From CAZNMF01 sp035547155 (GTDB lineage Bacteria > Acidobacteriota > Vicinamibacteria > Vicinamibacterales > SCN-69-37), in NCBI GenBank assembly GCA_035547155.1, contig DASZVJ010000213.1:1-22897 (forward strand): DNA of 22,897 nucleotides, in the 5' to 3' direction. Both the position numbers and the translations under genes were made by a program. Shown piece after piece: positions 1 to 7,782 of the stretch. Within the stretch, counting starts at the first letter, position 1. The number at the start of each line of letters is the position of its first letter. The notes beneath the pieces were generated by a model, which was not told where the DNA came from, searched no databases, and saw nothing but the letters and a program-made list of their open reading frames with translations.

Positions 1-1
1 G

Positions 2-1165
2 GTGCCGAGCACGCCGGGACAATGGGATCTGGCGCGGCTGCTCGCGCGGGAGCTGCAGGCGCTCGGCGTGCGCGACATCCACACCAGCGATTCCTGTATC
101 GTCTACGCGAAGATTCCTGGCAATCTCGGCGAAGGATCGACCGTTCCGTGCGTCGGCTTTCTCGCGCACATGGACACGTCGTCTGCGGTGACCGGCGCGC
201 ACGTGCATCCGATCGTCCACGAGCACTACGCCGGCGGCGACATCGTCCTGCCCGGCGATCCGAAGGAAGTCATCACCGTCGACAAGAACCCGGTGCTCGC
301 GAGCCTGATCGGCGACGACATCATCACGAGCGACGGGACGACGCTGCTGGGATCGGACGACAAAGCGGGCGTCGCGGCGATCATGACGATGATCGATGTG
401 CTGGCCGAGAATCCGCACGTGCCGCACGGCCCGATCGCCATCGCGTTCACATCCGACGAAGAGATCGGCACGGGCATCGATCACTTCGACGTCAAACGCT
501 TCGGCGCCAAGTTCGCGTACACGGTCGACGGCGACGCGCTCGGCGTGATCAATCACGAGACCTGGAGCGCGCTCGGCGCGACGATCACGTTCAAAGGCGT
601 GAGTACGCATCCCGGCACCGCCAAAGGCCTGATGGTGAACTCGGCCTATGCGATGGCGGATTTTCTGCTGCGGATTCCGCCGGAAATGCGGCCGGAATCG
701 ACGGACGATCGCGAGGGCTTCATCCATCCGGTGTCGGGGCTCATCGATACCGAGACGTCGATTCTGAAGATCATCCTGCGCGACTTCGAGCCCGACGGTC
801 TCGCCGACAAGGAAGACCTCGTGCGGCGGCTCGCATCGGAGGGCGCGGCGCGCTTTCCCGGCGTCGGCATCGGCGTCGAGATCAAAGAGCAATACCGCAA
901 CATGAACGACGTCCTGAAGGACGAGCCGTGCCTGGTCGCGCACGCGCTCGAGGCCGCGCACCGCAGCGATCTCGTGCCCGCCACGCGTCCGATTCGCGGC
1001 GGCACCGACGGCGCGAAGCTCACGTTCCGCGGCCTGCCCTGCCCCAACATCTTCACGGGCGGCCACAATTTCCACAGCAAGCTCGAGTTCAACTCGCGCC
1101 GCGGGCTCGAGAAGACGGCCGAGACGCTGGTCCATCTGGCCCAGATCGTCGTCGAGGAACACTGA
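2..1165 (+). CDS. pepT: Peptidase T (tripeptide aminopeptidase), 5' end outside window
   Basis: This is a cytoplasmic zinc aminopeptidase of the M20 family that removes the N-terminal residue from tripeptides. The reading frame is open at the left edge. The first residues (V-PSTPGQWDL) match the region about 25 residues into Escherichia coli PepT (VPSTEGQW), so the GTG at position 2 is an internal valine codon and the true start lies upstream. Counting from that codon, the metal and catalytic residues are all visible: HMD at 56-58, the DDKAG segment at 119-123, the glutamate pair at 153-154, VDGD with D176, and H358 in GGHNFHSK. The PIRGGTDGA and GLPCPNIFTGG blocks near the C-terminus are typical of PepT. 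Six bases separate its stop from the next gene, so it probably leads or belongs to the operon ending at 4028. The family assignment is secure; substrate preference is by homology. Confidence 0.93.
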   Translation: MPSTPGQWDLARLLARELQALGVRDIHTSDSCIVYAKIPGNLGEGSTVPCVGFLAHMDTSSAVTGAHVHPIVHEHYAGGDIVLPGDPKEVITVDKNPVLASLIGDDIITSDGTTLLGSDDKAGVAAIMTMIDVLAENPHVPHGPIAIAFTSDEEIGTGIDHFDVKRFGAKFAYTVDGDALGVINHETWSALGATITFKGVSTHPGTAKGLMVNSAYAMADFLLRIPPEMRPESTDDREGFIHPVSGLIDTETSILKIILRDFEPDGLADKEDLVRRLASEGAARFPGVGIGVEIKEQYRNMNDVLKDEPCLVAHALEAAHRSDLVPATRPIRGGTDGAKLTFRGLPCPNIFTGGHNFHSKLEFNSRRGLEKTAETLVHLAQIVVEEH

Positions 1166-1171
1166 TCGTCG

Positions 1172-2128
1172 ATGCACGCGCCGCTGTCCATTCCGCCGCT
1201 GAAACCCGGCCGTACGATCGAAGGCATCTCGGCCGTTCTGCTGCCCTTTCTCGACGACGACACGCCGGACTGGCGCGCGTTCCGCGCGTTGCTCGAGCGC
1301 ACGTGGGCCGCCGGCCTGACGCCGGCCGTCAACATGGACACGGGCTACGTCAATCTGCTCGATGCGGCAGCGCGCGCGCGCGTGCTCGCCGAAACGCGCG
1401 ACGTCGCGCACGGACGACGATTCGTTGCCGGCGCGTTCGTCGAAGGTGAGACGGGCGATCCCGTTCGCCTGTATCGCCGGGTGGTCGAGGAGATTCGCGC
1501 GCACGGCGGCACGGCGATTCTGTTTCAATGCTCGGCGCTCGGATCGGCGAGCGAAGCGGACGTGCTCGCCGCGTATCGTGCCGTCGGCGAGATGGGCGGT
1601 CCGCTGTTCGCCTTCGAGCTCGGCCGGATGTTCGCGCCGTTCGGTCGCATCTACTCGACGGACTTCATCAGCCGGCTATTCGAGATCGAGGCCTTCGTCG
1701 GCGCCAAGCACTCGTCGCTCGATCGCGTCTGCGAATGGGAGCGGCTCGCGCTGCGCGATCGTCTCCGGCCGGACTTCAAGGTCTACACGGGCAACGATCT
1801 GGCGATCGACATGGTCTTCTACGGCAGCGACTATCTGCTCGGCTTGTCGGCGTTTCACGTCGAGGCGTTCGCCGCGCGCGATCGGCTGTGGGCCGCCAAC
1901 GATGCGCGCGCCGTCGCGATCAACGACCTGCTGCAGTATCTCGGTCAGTTGACGTTCCGCGCGCCCGTGCCGGCGTACAAGCATTCCGCCGCGCAGTTCC
2001 TTCACCTGCGCGGGCTCACGACGACGAGCCGGCAGCATCCGCGCAGCCCGGCACGGCCCGAATCCGATGTCGCCCTGCTCGCGGACATTCGCGATCGGCT
2101 CGACGCCGAGCTCGCGAGGATCGCCTGA
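1172..2128 (+). CDS. Dihydrodipicolinate synthase / N-acetylneuraminate lyase family aldolase, atypical
   Basis: The 318-residue product has the length and TIM-barrel pattern of class I aldolases of the DapA/NanA family, which form a Schiff base between a lysine and an oxo-acid. The lysine is K179 in FVGAKHSSLDR. Two motifs differ from true DapA. The usual TTGE loop reads DTGY (56-59), and the strand that normally carries the catalytic tyrosine reads PLFAFELGRMF (144-154), with phenylalanine near the tyrosine position. It is therefore unlikely to make dihydrodipicolinate for lysine synthesis. A lyase or dehydratase acting on a sugar acid or another oxo-acid is more plausible, but the substrate cannot be told. 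It starts 6 nt after pepT and its TGA overlaps the next ATG by one base, which indicates translational coupling with the flavin oxidoreductase. Confidence 0.82.
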   Translation: MHAPLSIPPLKPGRTIEGISAVLLPFLDDDTPDWRAFRALLERTWAAGLTPAVNMDTGYVNLLDAAARARVLAETRDVAHGRRFVAGAFVEGETGDPVRLYRRVVEEIRAHGGTAILFQCSALGSASEADVLAAYRAVGEMGGPLFAFELGRMFAPFGRIYSTDFISRLFEIEAFVGAKHSSLDRVCEWERLALRDRLRPDFKVYTGNDLAIDMVFYGSDYLLGLSAFHVEAFAARDRLWAANDARAVAINDLLQYLGQLTFRAPVPAYKHSAAQFLHLRGLTTTSRQHPRSPARPESDVALLADIRDRLDAELARIA

Positions 2129-3594
2129 TGGCGCCGCCGCGCTTTCCTCGCGTCGCCTCCATCAAGACGGTCGCGGCCCTGCGCGCGCACCTTGCGGCAC
2201 ACGCCATCGATCTGCCGCTCGACGACGCGATCGAGCCGTCGGCGGAATCTGCGCTCGCGCGCGCCCTCGCCATCGACGAGGTGCAGGTCGGCAATCGCTT
2301 TTGCGTGCTGCCGATGGAAGGCTGGGACGGCGAGCTCGACGGCCGGCCCAGCGACTTCACGCGGCGCCGCTGGCAGCGCTTCGGCCAGAGCGGCGCGAAG
2401 CTCATCTGGGGCGGCGAGGCCGTGGCCGTCCGTCACGACGGCCGCGCGAGCCCGAATCAATTGCAGATGAACGCGGCGACGCAGCCCGCGATCGCCGCGC
2501 TGCGCGACGCGTTGATCGCCAGTCATCGCGAGCGCTTCGGCGCCAACGCCGATCGCGATCTGTTCATCGGTCTGCAGCTCACGCACTCGGGCCGCTTCGC
2601 AAAGCCCAACGCGAGCGATCGTCCCGAGCCGAAGACAGCCTGTGTCAATCCGGTGCTCGATCGCCGGTTCAAAGGCACGCCGCACGTCCTGACCGACGAG
2701 GAGCTCGATCGGCTCGTCGACGACTTCGTCGAAGCCGCAAGGCGCGCTGACGCCTGCGGATTCGACTTCGTCGACGTCAAGCAGTGCCACGGCTATCTCG
2801 GTCACGAGCTGCTCGGCGCGCGCAACCGCGAAGGCCGTTACGGCGGCTCGGCCGAGAACCGGTTCCGCTGGGTGCGCACCGTCATTCAGGCCATCCAGGC
2901 CGCCGTGCCGCGCCTGAAGATCGGCGTGCGGCTGTCGGCGATCGATCTCGGTCCGTACCGCAAGGACGCGGACAACGTCGGCGAGCCCGAGCCGCTCGAC
3001 GCGACGAGCGCGCTCGCCGGCTTCGGCGTCGTCTCGAACGGCGATCTCGATCGCGCGCTCGACGAGCCGCGCGCGCTGCTGCGTGAGTTGTCCGCGCTCG
3101 GTGTGCGCTGGATCTGCGTGACGGCTGGTTCGCCTTACTATGTCCCGCATGTCACGCGGCCGGCGTTTTTTCCGCCCGCGGATGGCTACCTGCCGCCGGA
3201 AGATCCACTGCATGGCGTCGCTCGGCAGATCCACACGACCGCGCGCCTGAAAGCCGCGTTCCCCAATCTGCTGTTCGTCGGATCGGGCTATTCCTATCTA
3301 CAGGAGTTCCTGCCGCACGTCGGACAGTACGCTGTGCGCGAAGGCTTGACGGACTTCGTCGGGCTCGGCCGCGTGATGCTCTCGTATCCCGATCTGCCCG
3401 CCGACGTCCTCGCCGGCCGTCCGCTCGCGCGCGGCCTCGTCTGTCGCACCTTTAGCGATTGCACGACGGGCCCGCGCATGGGCATGCGCTCGGGCTGCTA
3501 TCCGCTCGACGAGTTCTACAAACAGAAGCCCGAGGCGGCCCAGATCCTCAAAGTACGAACGGCCATGACCGCCGCGGCGCGGGAGGAAGCATGA
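2128..3594 (+). CDS. NADH:flavin oxidoreductase, old yellow enzyme family
   Basis: The start is the ATG at 2128, which overlaps the upstream TGA. It gives 488 residues; the frame stays open further upstream, but that part is antisense-like noise inside the aldolase gene. FMN-dependent enzymes of this family reduce activated double bonds using NAD(P)H. Visible hallmarks are QLTHSGRFAKP, the CHGYLGHELL segment with its paired histidines, the signature GRYGGSAENRFRW, and the late VGLGRVMLSYPDLP phosphate-binding strand. The C-terminal tail carries C439, C445 and C457 (spacing C-x5-C-x11-C). Relatives of the 2,4-dienoyl-CoA reductase type bind an Fe-S cluster there with four cysteines, so here the cluster may be altered or absent. 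The barrel is not followed by a second FAD/NAD domain. It is coupled at both ends to the aldolase and the cupin, suggesting a shared small-molecule pathway of unknown substrate. Confidence 0.88.
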   Translation: MAPPRFPRVASIKTVAALRAHLAAHAIDLPLDDAIEPSAESALARALAIDEVQVGNRFCVLPMEGWDGELDGRPSDFTRRRWQRFGQSGAKLIWGGEAVAVRHDGRASPNQLQMNAATQPAIAALRDALIASHRERFGANADRDLFIGLQLTHSGRFAKPNASDRPEPKTACVNPVLDRRFKGTPHVLTDEELDRLVDDFVEAARRADACGFDFVDVKQCHGYLGHELLGARNREGRYGGSAENRFRWVRTVIQAIQAAVPRLKIGVRLSAIDLGPYRKDADNVGEPEPLDATSALAGFGVVSNGDLDRALDEPRALLRELSALGVRWICVTAGSPYYVPHVTRPAFFPPADGYLPPEDPLHGVARQIHTTARLKAAFPNLLFVGSGYSYLQEFLPHVGQYAVREGLTDFVGLGRVMLSYPDLPADVLAGRPLARGLVCRTFSDCTTGPRMGMRSGCYPLDEFYKQKPEAAQILKVRTAMTAAAREEA

Positions 3595-4028
3595 TGACGA
3601 TGTCGCGTCTCGCCGTCGTTCCAGGAATCGTGTTGCTGGGTGCGACGTTGTCCTCGCAGGCGGGCTCTGCAACGCACCCGACGCCCGGCGGTTACGTCAT
3701 CGAGCACGACGCGGACGTCGCCAAGACGGAGCCGGGCACGCACAACGGCGGCGGTGAGACGATCGGCTACTCGTTCTTCGCGAAGACGCCGAATCTGCAT
3801 CTCGTCTTTCGCAAGCGCGCGCTCAAGCCGGGCTCGGGCATCGGCTACCACGAGCAGAAGGAAGACGAGATCTACTACGTGCTGAGCGGGCGCGGCATCA
3901 TGACGCTCGACGGCAAGGACATCGAGATCGGTCCCGGCACCGCCGTGCTCACGCGCACCGGCAGCTCGCACGGCCTGAAGCAGGTCGGCACCGACGACCT
4001 CGTCATCCTGATCAATTACCCGCAGTAG
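3591..4028 (+). CDS. Secreted cupin-domain protein
   Basis: A 145-residue protein starting at the ATG at 3591, overlapping the previous stop by four bases (ATGA). A second ATG at 3594 is equally possible. The N-terminus has a hydrophobic stretch ending near SSQAGSA, a likely signal peptide, so the protein probably acts outside the cytoplasm. The rest is a single small beta-barrel cupin. The first metal motif is recognisable as GIGYHEQKEDEIYYVLSG (histidine, then two acidic residues), followed by the DIEIGPGTAVLTRTGSSHGL segment with the late histidine. Cupins of this size are enzymes or sugar- and metal-binding proteins, and the sequence does not decide which. Its 3' end overlaps the convergent sugar dehydrogenase gene by 17 bp. 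Confidence 0.85.
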   Translation: MMTMSRLAVVPGIVLLGATLSSQAGSATHPTPGGYVIEHDADVAKTEPGTHNGGGETIGYSFFAKTPNLHLVFRKRALKPGSGIGYHEQKEDEIYYVLSGRGIMTLDGKDIEIGPGTAVLTRTGSSHGLKQVGTDDLVILINYPQ

Positions 4029-5628
4029 CGCCGACGACGGATCGAATCATCCCGTCGACTTTGCTGAGGATGAAGATCTCGCCGTTGGCGTCGAAGCCGA
4101 AACGGATGTCGGCGCGCGCGGGCATCGGCGCCGTCGCGGACGGTTCGGCCTTCCGGCGCGTCTGATACTCCGCGACGACGACGGGATTCATCGTCGGATA
4201 GACCTTCGCGCCAGCATCCGGCGAGTCATTGGGATCGTTCCAGCGCACGGTCACTTCGTGCATCGCCGCGAGCGTCGCGGGCTTGCCGTCATCGGCCGCC
4301 AGCATCTCGGACCAGTTCGCGTACCACAGACGTCCCGTCAGGATGTCGCCGAGCAGGAACTTGCCGCGCAGCGCCGGCAGCCGCGTGCCGTGATAGACGA
4401 AGCCGCCCATGATCGCGAAGCCCTGCGTGTGGTTGTACTGCAGCACGGGATACGTCGGCACGATCGTGCCTCGCGTCACGGTGTCACTGACGCGGACCGG
4501 AATGCGATCGGGCGCCGGCAGCGGTCCCGTCTGATTCGACGGCAGCAGCTGCTCGTTGCCCTCGCGCTCCGAATAGCCGTAGTTCGCGCCTTTGTGAACG
4601 ATGTTGACGGTCTCCCAGGTGTGGAGGCCGATCGACATCGCGAGCAGGCGGTTGTTCGCGGGCCTGGCGGGATCGATCTCCCACGCGAGCCGGTGCGGAT
4701 TGCGGAACCCGTACGCCCAGATCTCGCCGCGCGCGCCGGGCACCTTCGTGAACGGATTGTCGTTCGGCACGCGATACCGGCCGTTCGTGCTGACCGTGCT
4801 CGTCGTCGTGTGCCGCGACAGATCCGGAATGATGCGCAGGATCTTGCCGGCGAGCGTGTCGAGCCGCTGCGGGTTGTTGCGGCGGATCGCGTCGGCCTGC
4901 TCGCCGGATCCGCCGTCGCCCGCGCCGATGTACATCACGCCCCACTCGGCATCACCCGGCTTCGCCGCCGGATTGAAAATCATGTCTCCGGTCGGATGGA
5001 TCTGCGTGTTCAGCTGGATGCGCAGGATCTCGCGCGCGGTCCCTTCGAAGACGGCGTCGTGGATGTTCGTGTCCGTCCACTCGATGATCACGCTCTCGCG
5101 CGTGATCGGTCCCGGCGTCTTGACGGGCTCCGTCGGCGTGTACCCCGTGAGATCGAGCCCCGGCACGCTCGTCTTGTCGGGCACCAACGAGCCCTGCACC
5201 GACGTCTCCTCGAGGTGCAGCGTGTAGAACCGGCCGTTGTGCACGTAGTCCGGATCGAACTGGAAGCTGATCAGGCCATTGGCGAAGCCCGCGACGAACG
5301 GCAGCCGGTCGAACAGGCCCGTCGCCTTGTCGCGGCCGTTGAAGTCGAGGTACGTCGTGAACGCCTTCGTCTTCGGATCGAGGATGTACAGCGGCCCGTT
5401 GAGATCGTTGACGAAGAGCCGGTCCGACCCGGGCTCCGGCCGCAGGAAATTCAGCCGTGCGAGCGACCCGGGATTGCCCGTGCCGCCATTGAACGATCCG
5501 GTGATCGGAGCCGTTGCGAAATCTTCGACGTCCAGCGTGAGCGGCGCCTGCGCCCGTGTGCCGGACGTCACCGCCAGCACGCCGCACACCACGAGCCCCA
5601 CGGAGCATTTCCACGCGATCGATGACAT
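4012..5628 (-). CDS. PQQ-dependent sugar dehydrogenase (glucose/sorbosone dehydrogenase family), secreted
   Basis: I chose the ATG at 5628, giving 538 residues and a clear Sec signal peptide (MSSIAWKCSVGLVVCGVLAV, then cleavage near TRAQA at about 29). The frame is open for another 2.2 kb upstream, but that extension is antisense to mgtE. The mature part is a beta-propeller of the soluble quinoprotein sugar dehydrogenase family, which oxidises aldoses or related sugars in the periplasm with PQQ. Family blocks are MYIGAGDGGSGEQADAI, LAGKILRIIPDL, EIWAYGFRNPHRLAWEID, GANYGYSEREGNE and GGFVYHGTRLPALRGKFLLGD. No PQQ synthesis genes are in the window. The gene converges on the cupin with a 17-bp overlap and diverges from mgtE across 69 bp. 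The exact sugar is unknown. Confidence 0.86.
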   Translation of the reverse strand: MSSIAWKCSVGLVVCGVLAVTSGTRAQAPLTLDVEDFATAPITGSFNGGTGNPGSLARLNFLRPEPGSDRLFVNDLNGPLYILDPKTKAFTTYLDFNGRDKATGLFDRLPFVAGFANGLISFQFDPDYVHNGRFYTLHLEETSVQGSLVPDKTSVPGLDLTGYTPTEPVKTPGPITRESVIIEWTDTNIHDAVFEGTAREILRIQLNTQIHPTGDMIFNPAAKPGDAEWGVMYIGAGDGGSGEQADAIRRNNPQRLDTLAGKILRIIPDLSRHTTTSTVSTNGRYRVPNDNPFTKVPGARGEIWAYGFRNPHRLAWEIDPARPANNRLLAMSIGLHTWETVNIVHKGANYGYSEREGNEQLLPSNQTGPLPAPDRIPVRVSDTVTRGTIVPTYPVLQYNHTQGFAIMGGFVYHGTRLPALRGKFLLGDILTGRLWYANWSEMLAADDGKPATLAAMHEVTVRWNDPNDSPDAGAKVYPTMNPVVVAEYQTRRKAEPSATAPMPARADIRFGFDANGEIFILSKVDGMIRSVVGATAGN

Positions 5629-5697
5629 GCGCAGATAGTAGCCGATTGCAATCTCTTCATATGCGCGTCGGCATCTGCTCGTACAATCATCGGCGTT
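5629..5697. promoter_or_regulatory. Divergent start region between the sugar dehydrogenase and mgtE
   Basis: These 69 bp must hold the 5' signals of both divergent genes. On the plus strand TACAAT (5682-5687) is a good -10 candidate, but no convincing -35 lies 16-18 nt upstream. Transcription from it would begin about 4 nt before the mgtE ATG, and there is no Shine-Dalgarno sequence in front of that ATG, which fits a nearly leaderless message. There is no room for a magnesium riboswitch. Nothing firm is visible for the minus-strand gene. Confidence 0.35.
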
Positions 5698-7086
5698 ATG
5701 GCGATGCCCAACGCTCGCATGATTCTCGGCTCGGCGCAGCGCCTGCTGCGCATGGGCGCGACCGCCAATCTCGTCAACCTGCTCGCCAAGCAGCGGCCGG
5801 TCGACATCGCGCAACTGCTCACGCGGTTGCCCGAACAGCAGGCGCGCGCCGCATTCGACAGCCTGCTCGGCGCGCATTCCGCACAGGCGCTCGAGGCGCT
5901 GGCCGAGCTGGACGTGTCGACCGCGACGTCGTTCCTCGTCGGACGATCCGCGGACGACATCGCGGCGCTGCTGCGGCAGATGGCGCCCGACGACTCGGCG
6001 GCCATCCTCGCCGAGCTGCCGACGGAGCTGTCCGATCAGGTCGTCGAGGCCCTCGGCCACACGGCCGACGCGCGGCGCCTGCTCGACTACGCGGACCGGA
6101 CCGCCGGCCGCATCATGACGCCGAACGTCTTCTCGCTGCACGAGTCGGTGACGGCCGGCGAGGCGATCGCGGCGCTGCAGGGACTCTCCCGTCCCGAAGT
6201 CGTCTTCTATCTCTACATCGTCGACGACCGCAATCACCTGCTCGGCGTGATCTCGCTGCGCAAGCTCGTGCTCGTGCGCGCGGACACGCCGCTGCGGCAG
6301 ATCATGACGACCGACGTGCTGTTCGTGCAGGAGGACGCCGATCAGGAAGACGTCGCGCGCCTCGTCGCCACGTACAACATGCTCGCCGTGCCCGTCGTCG
6401 ATGCCGAGCATCGTCTCGTTGGCGTCATCACGGTCGACGACGTGATCGACGTCATCCGCGACGAGACGACGAAAGACATCCAGAAGATCGGCGGTCTCGA
6501 AGCGCTCGACGAGCCGTACATCCAGACGCCGTTCTGGACGCTCGTGCAGAAGCGCGGCCGCTGGCTCGTCGTCCTGTTCCTCGGCGAGCTGCTGACGGCC
6601 ACCGCGATGGGCCACTTCGAGAGCGAGATCGCGCGGGCCACCGTGCTTGCGCTGTTCGTGCCGCTCATCATCTCGTCGGGCGGCAACAGCGGATCGCAGG
6701 CGGCCTCGCTGATGATTCGCGCGCTGGCCGTCGGCGAAGTCACGCTCGCGGACTGGTGGATGATCGTGCGCCGCGAAGTCCAGTCCGGCCTCGCGCTCGG
6801 CGCCGTGCTGGGCACCGTCGGCTTCGTCCGCGTCACGGCGTGGGAGGCGTTGTTTCATACGTACGGCGCGCACTGGCTCGTGATCGCCGGCATCGTCGGC
6901 CTCGCGCTTGTTGGCGTGGTGCTCTGGGGCACGCTCGCCGGCGCGATGCTGCCCTTCGTCCTCAAACGCCTCGGTGCCGACCCGGCGGCCTCGTCCGCGC
7001 CCTTCGTCGCGACGCTCGTGGACGTCACGGGACTCGTCATCTACTTCTCGGTGGCCGCGACGCTGGGGCGAGGGACGTTGCTCTAG
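5698..7086 (+). CDS. mgtE: MgtE magnesium channel/transporter
   Basis: The 462-residue protein has the full MgtE layout. An N-terminal superhelical MgtE_N domain (about 25-130) is built from short helical repeats such as LLTRLPEQQARAAFD and MAPDDSAAILAELP. Two CBS domains follow (about 139-258, beginning RIMTPNVFSLHES and QIMTTDVLFVQED), then a linker helix and five membrane segments from about 288. The pore region carries the family motif ISSGGNSGSQA (326-336), and the last helix reads FVATLVDVTGLVIYF. In characterised members the cytoplasmic domains sense magnesium and gate the channel, so control may be mainly at protein level. The start at 5698 gives MAMPNARM; the ATG at 5704 is also possible. 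No ribosome site precedes it. Confidence 0.95.
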   Translation: MAMPNARMILGSAQRLLRMGATANLVNLLAKQRPVDIAQLLTRLPEQQARAAFDSLLGAHSAQALEALAELDVSTATSFLVGRSADDIAALLRQMAPDDSAAILAELPTELSDQVVEALGHTADARRLLDYADRTAGRIMTPNVFSLHESVTAGEAIAALQGLSRPEVVFYLYIVDDRNHLLGVISLRKLVLVRADTPLRQIMTTDVLFVQEDADQEDVARLVATYNMLAVPVVDAEHRLVGVITVDDVIDVIRDETTKDIQKIGGLEALDEPYIQTPFWTLVQKRGRWLVVLFLGELLTATAMGHFESEIARATVLALFVPLIISSGGNSGSQAASLMIRALAVGEVTLADWWMIVRREVQSGLALGAVLGTVGFVRVTAWEALFHTYGAHWLVIAGIVGLALVGVVLWGTLAGAMLPFVLKRLGADPAASSAPFVATLVDVTGLVIYFSVAATLGRGTLL

Positions 7087-7158
7087 GGGACGAAGGGACG
7101 AAGGGACGAGGGGACGAAGGGACCAGGGGACCAAGGGACCAAGGGACGACGGGGCGAC
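7087..7158 (+). repeat. 8-bp tandem repeat, nine units
   Basis: Directly after the mgtE stop, nine units of 8 bp follow without interruption. The consensus is gggacgaa, with variants gggacgag, gggaccag, gggaccaa, gggacgac and ggggcgac. The array is purine-rich on the plus strand. It is non-coding on context. The unit is too short and has no spacers, so it is not a CRISPR array. Together with the hairpins that follow it fills most of the 225-bp gap between mgtE and the membrane-protein gene. Confidence 0.9.
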
Positions 7159-7180
7159 GAAACGCGCACAGCAAACGTAG

Positions 7181-7201
7181 GGGCGGCCCTTGTGGCCGCC
7201 C
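7181..7201. repeat. REP-like GC-rich palindrome
   Basis: A perfect 8-bp inverted repeat (gggcggcc / ggccgccc) around the loop cttgt. It is preceded by gta, so it reads like the dispersed intergenic element that, when wrongly translated, yields a GGHKGRPY-type peptide. The palindrome is directly visible. Its membership of a dispersed family is recalled from other genomes and was not tested here. Confidence 0.7.
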
Positions 7202-7202
7202 G

Positions 7203-7260
7203 GTGTGGACGAGGACAGCCGAGGATCCGATGTCCCCGGCTGTCGTGCTAGAGTCCACAC
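7203..7260. repeat. Nested inverted repeats
   Basis: An outer perfect 8-bp inverted repeat (gtgtggac at 7203-7210, gtccacac at 7253-7260) encloses an inner perfect 8-bp repeat (gacagccg at 7214-7221, cggctgtc at 7237-7244). The pair could fold into a two-tier stem in RNA. It begins two bases after the REP-like palindrome, so the whole 7181-7260 stretch may be one element. It lies 51 bp upstream of the membrane-protein start. The rest of the gap to 7311 shows only a GGGAG ribosome-site candidate at 7301-7305. Confidence 0.65.
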
Positions 7261-7311
7261 GTCATCAGGACCAGTCCGCCATTTGACAGCCTCTTTCCGT
7301 GGGAGCTTGCC

Positions 7312-7755
7312 ATGACTGACGACACGACCCAGGCACCGAAGGACCTCATAGGCTTTCTTGACTTCTATCTCGTGAAGAAAGCACCGTTCCAGATCCCGGA
7401 CGGCGCGAAGGAGTGGATCGTCAAGTGGGGGCCGTGGATCTCCGTCGTGATCCTGATCCTCTTCCTGCCGGCGCTGCTGTTCGCGCTCGGCGTCGGCGCG
7501 TTCATCATGCCGTTCGCGGGCGTCGCGGCGCCCGGCCTGGCCTTCGCGTGGATCTTCCTCGTGGTCGAGCTCGGCCTGATCGTCGCGTCGCTGCCGGGCC
7601 TGTTCGCGCGCAAGATGAGCGGGTGGAAGTTCGCGTTCTACGCGCGCCTGGCGGGCATCCTGTACTCGCTGCTGAGCTACGCGATCATCGGCGGCCTGGT
7701 CGGCGGCTTGATCGGCCTCTACATCCTGTTCCAGATTCGCGAGAAGTACTCGTAG
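7312..7755 (+). CDS. Small four-helix membrane protein, function unknown
   Basis: A 147-residue protein preceded by GGGAG (7301-7305), six bases before the ATG. About 38 polar N-terminal residues with the segment FYLVKKAPFQIPDGAKEWI are followed by strongly hydrophobic stretches at about 42-68, 76-99 and 109-142. The last is long enough for two helices (ILYSLLSYAIIGGLVGGLIG), making roughly four membrane spans. The C-terminus is a short basic tail. I see no catalytic, metal-binding or transporter motif. Similar small proteins with a VKKAPFQ segment occur in other bacteria as unnamed membrane proteins, by recollection only. It lies between mgtE and nirK on the same strand, separated from both by repeat-rich gaps, so it is probably its own transcription unit. 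Confidence 0.8.
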   Translation: MTDDTTQAPKDLIGFLDFYLVKKAPFQIPDGAKEWIVKWGPWISVVILILFLPALLFALGVGAFIMPFAGVAAPGLAFAWIFLVVELGLIVASLPGLFARKMSGWKFAFYARLAGILYSLLSYAIIGGLVGGLIGLYILFQIREKYS

Positions 7756-7760
7756 ACGCT

Positions 7761-7781
7761 GGCGTGCGCACGCACGCCTTT
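7761..7781 (+). terminator. Candidate weak terminator
   Basis: The perfect palindrome ggcgtgcg-ca-cgcacgcc (7761-7778) begins five bases after the stop of the membrane-protein gene and is followed by only three T residues (7779-7781). It could be a weak intrinsic terminator. The short T-run is the main doubt. Confidence 0.4.
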
Positions 7782-7782
7782 G

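Noticed and set aside
2002..3234. Long minus-strand open frame of 410 codons
   Set aside because: It is antisense to the aldolase and flavin oxidoreductase genes and has the arginine/alanine-rich composition of high-GC shadow frames.
4258..5625. Long plus-strand open frame of 455 codons
   Set aside because: It is antisense to the sugar dehydrogenase, with low-complexity composition and no recognisable motif.
5629..5697. Magnesium riboswitch before mgtE
   Set aside because: The gap of 69 bp is too short for an M-box and shows no matching structure.
7087..7158. CRISPR array
   Set aside because: The units are 8 bp and directly joined with no unique spacers.
7283..7288. TTGACA as a -35 box for the four-helix membrane protein
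   Set aside because: A -10 box at normal spacing would fall almost on the start codon, and none is there.
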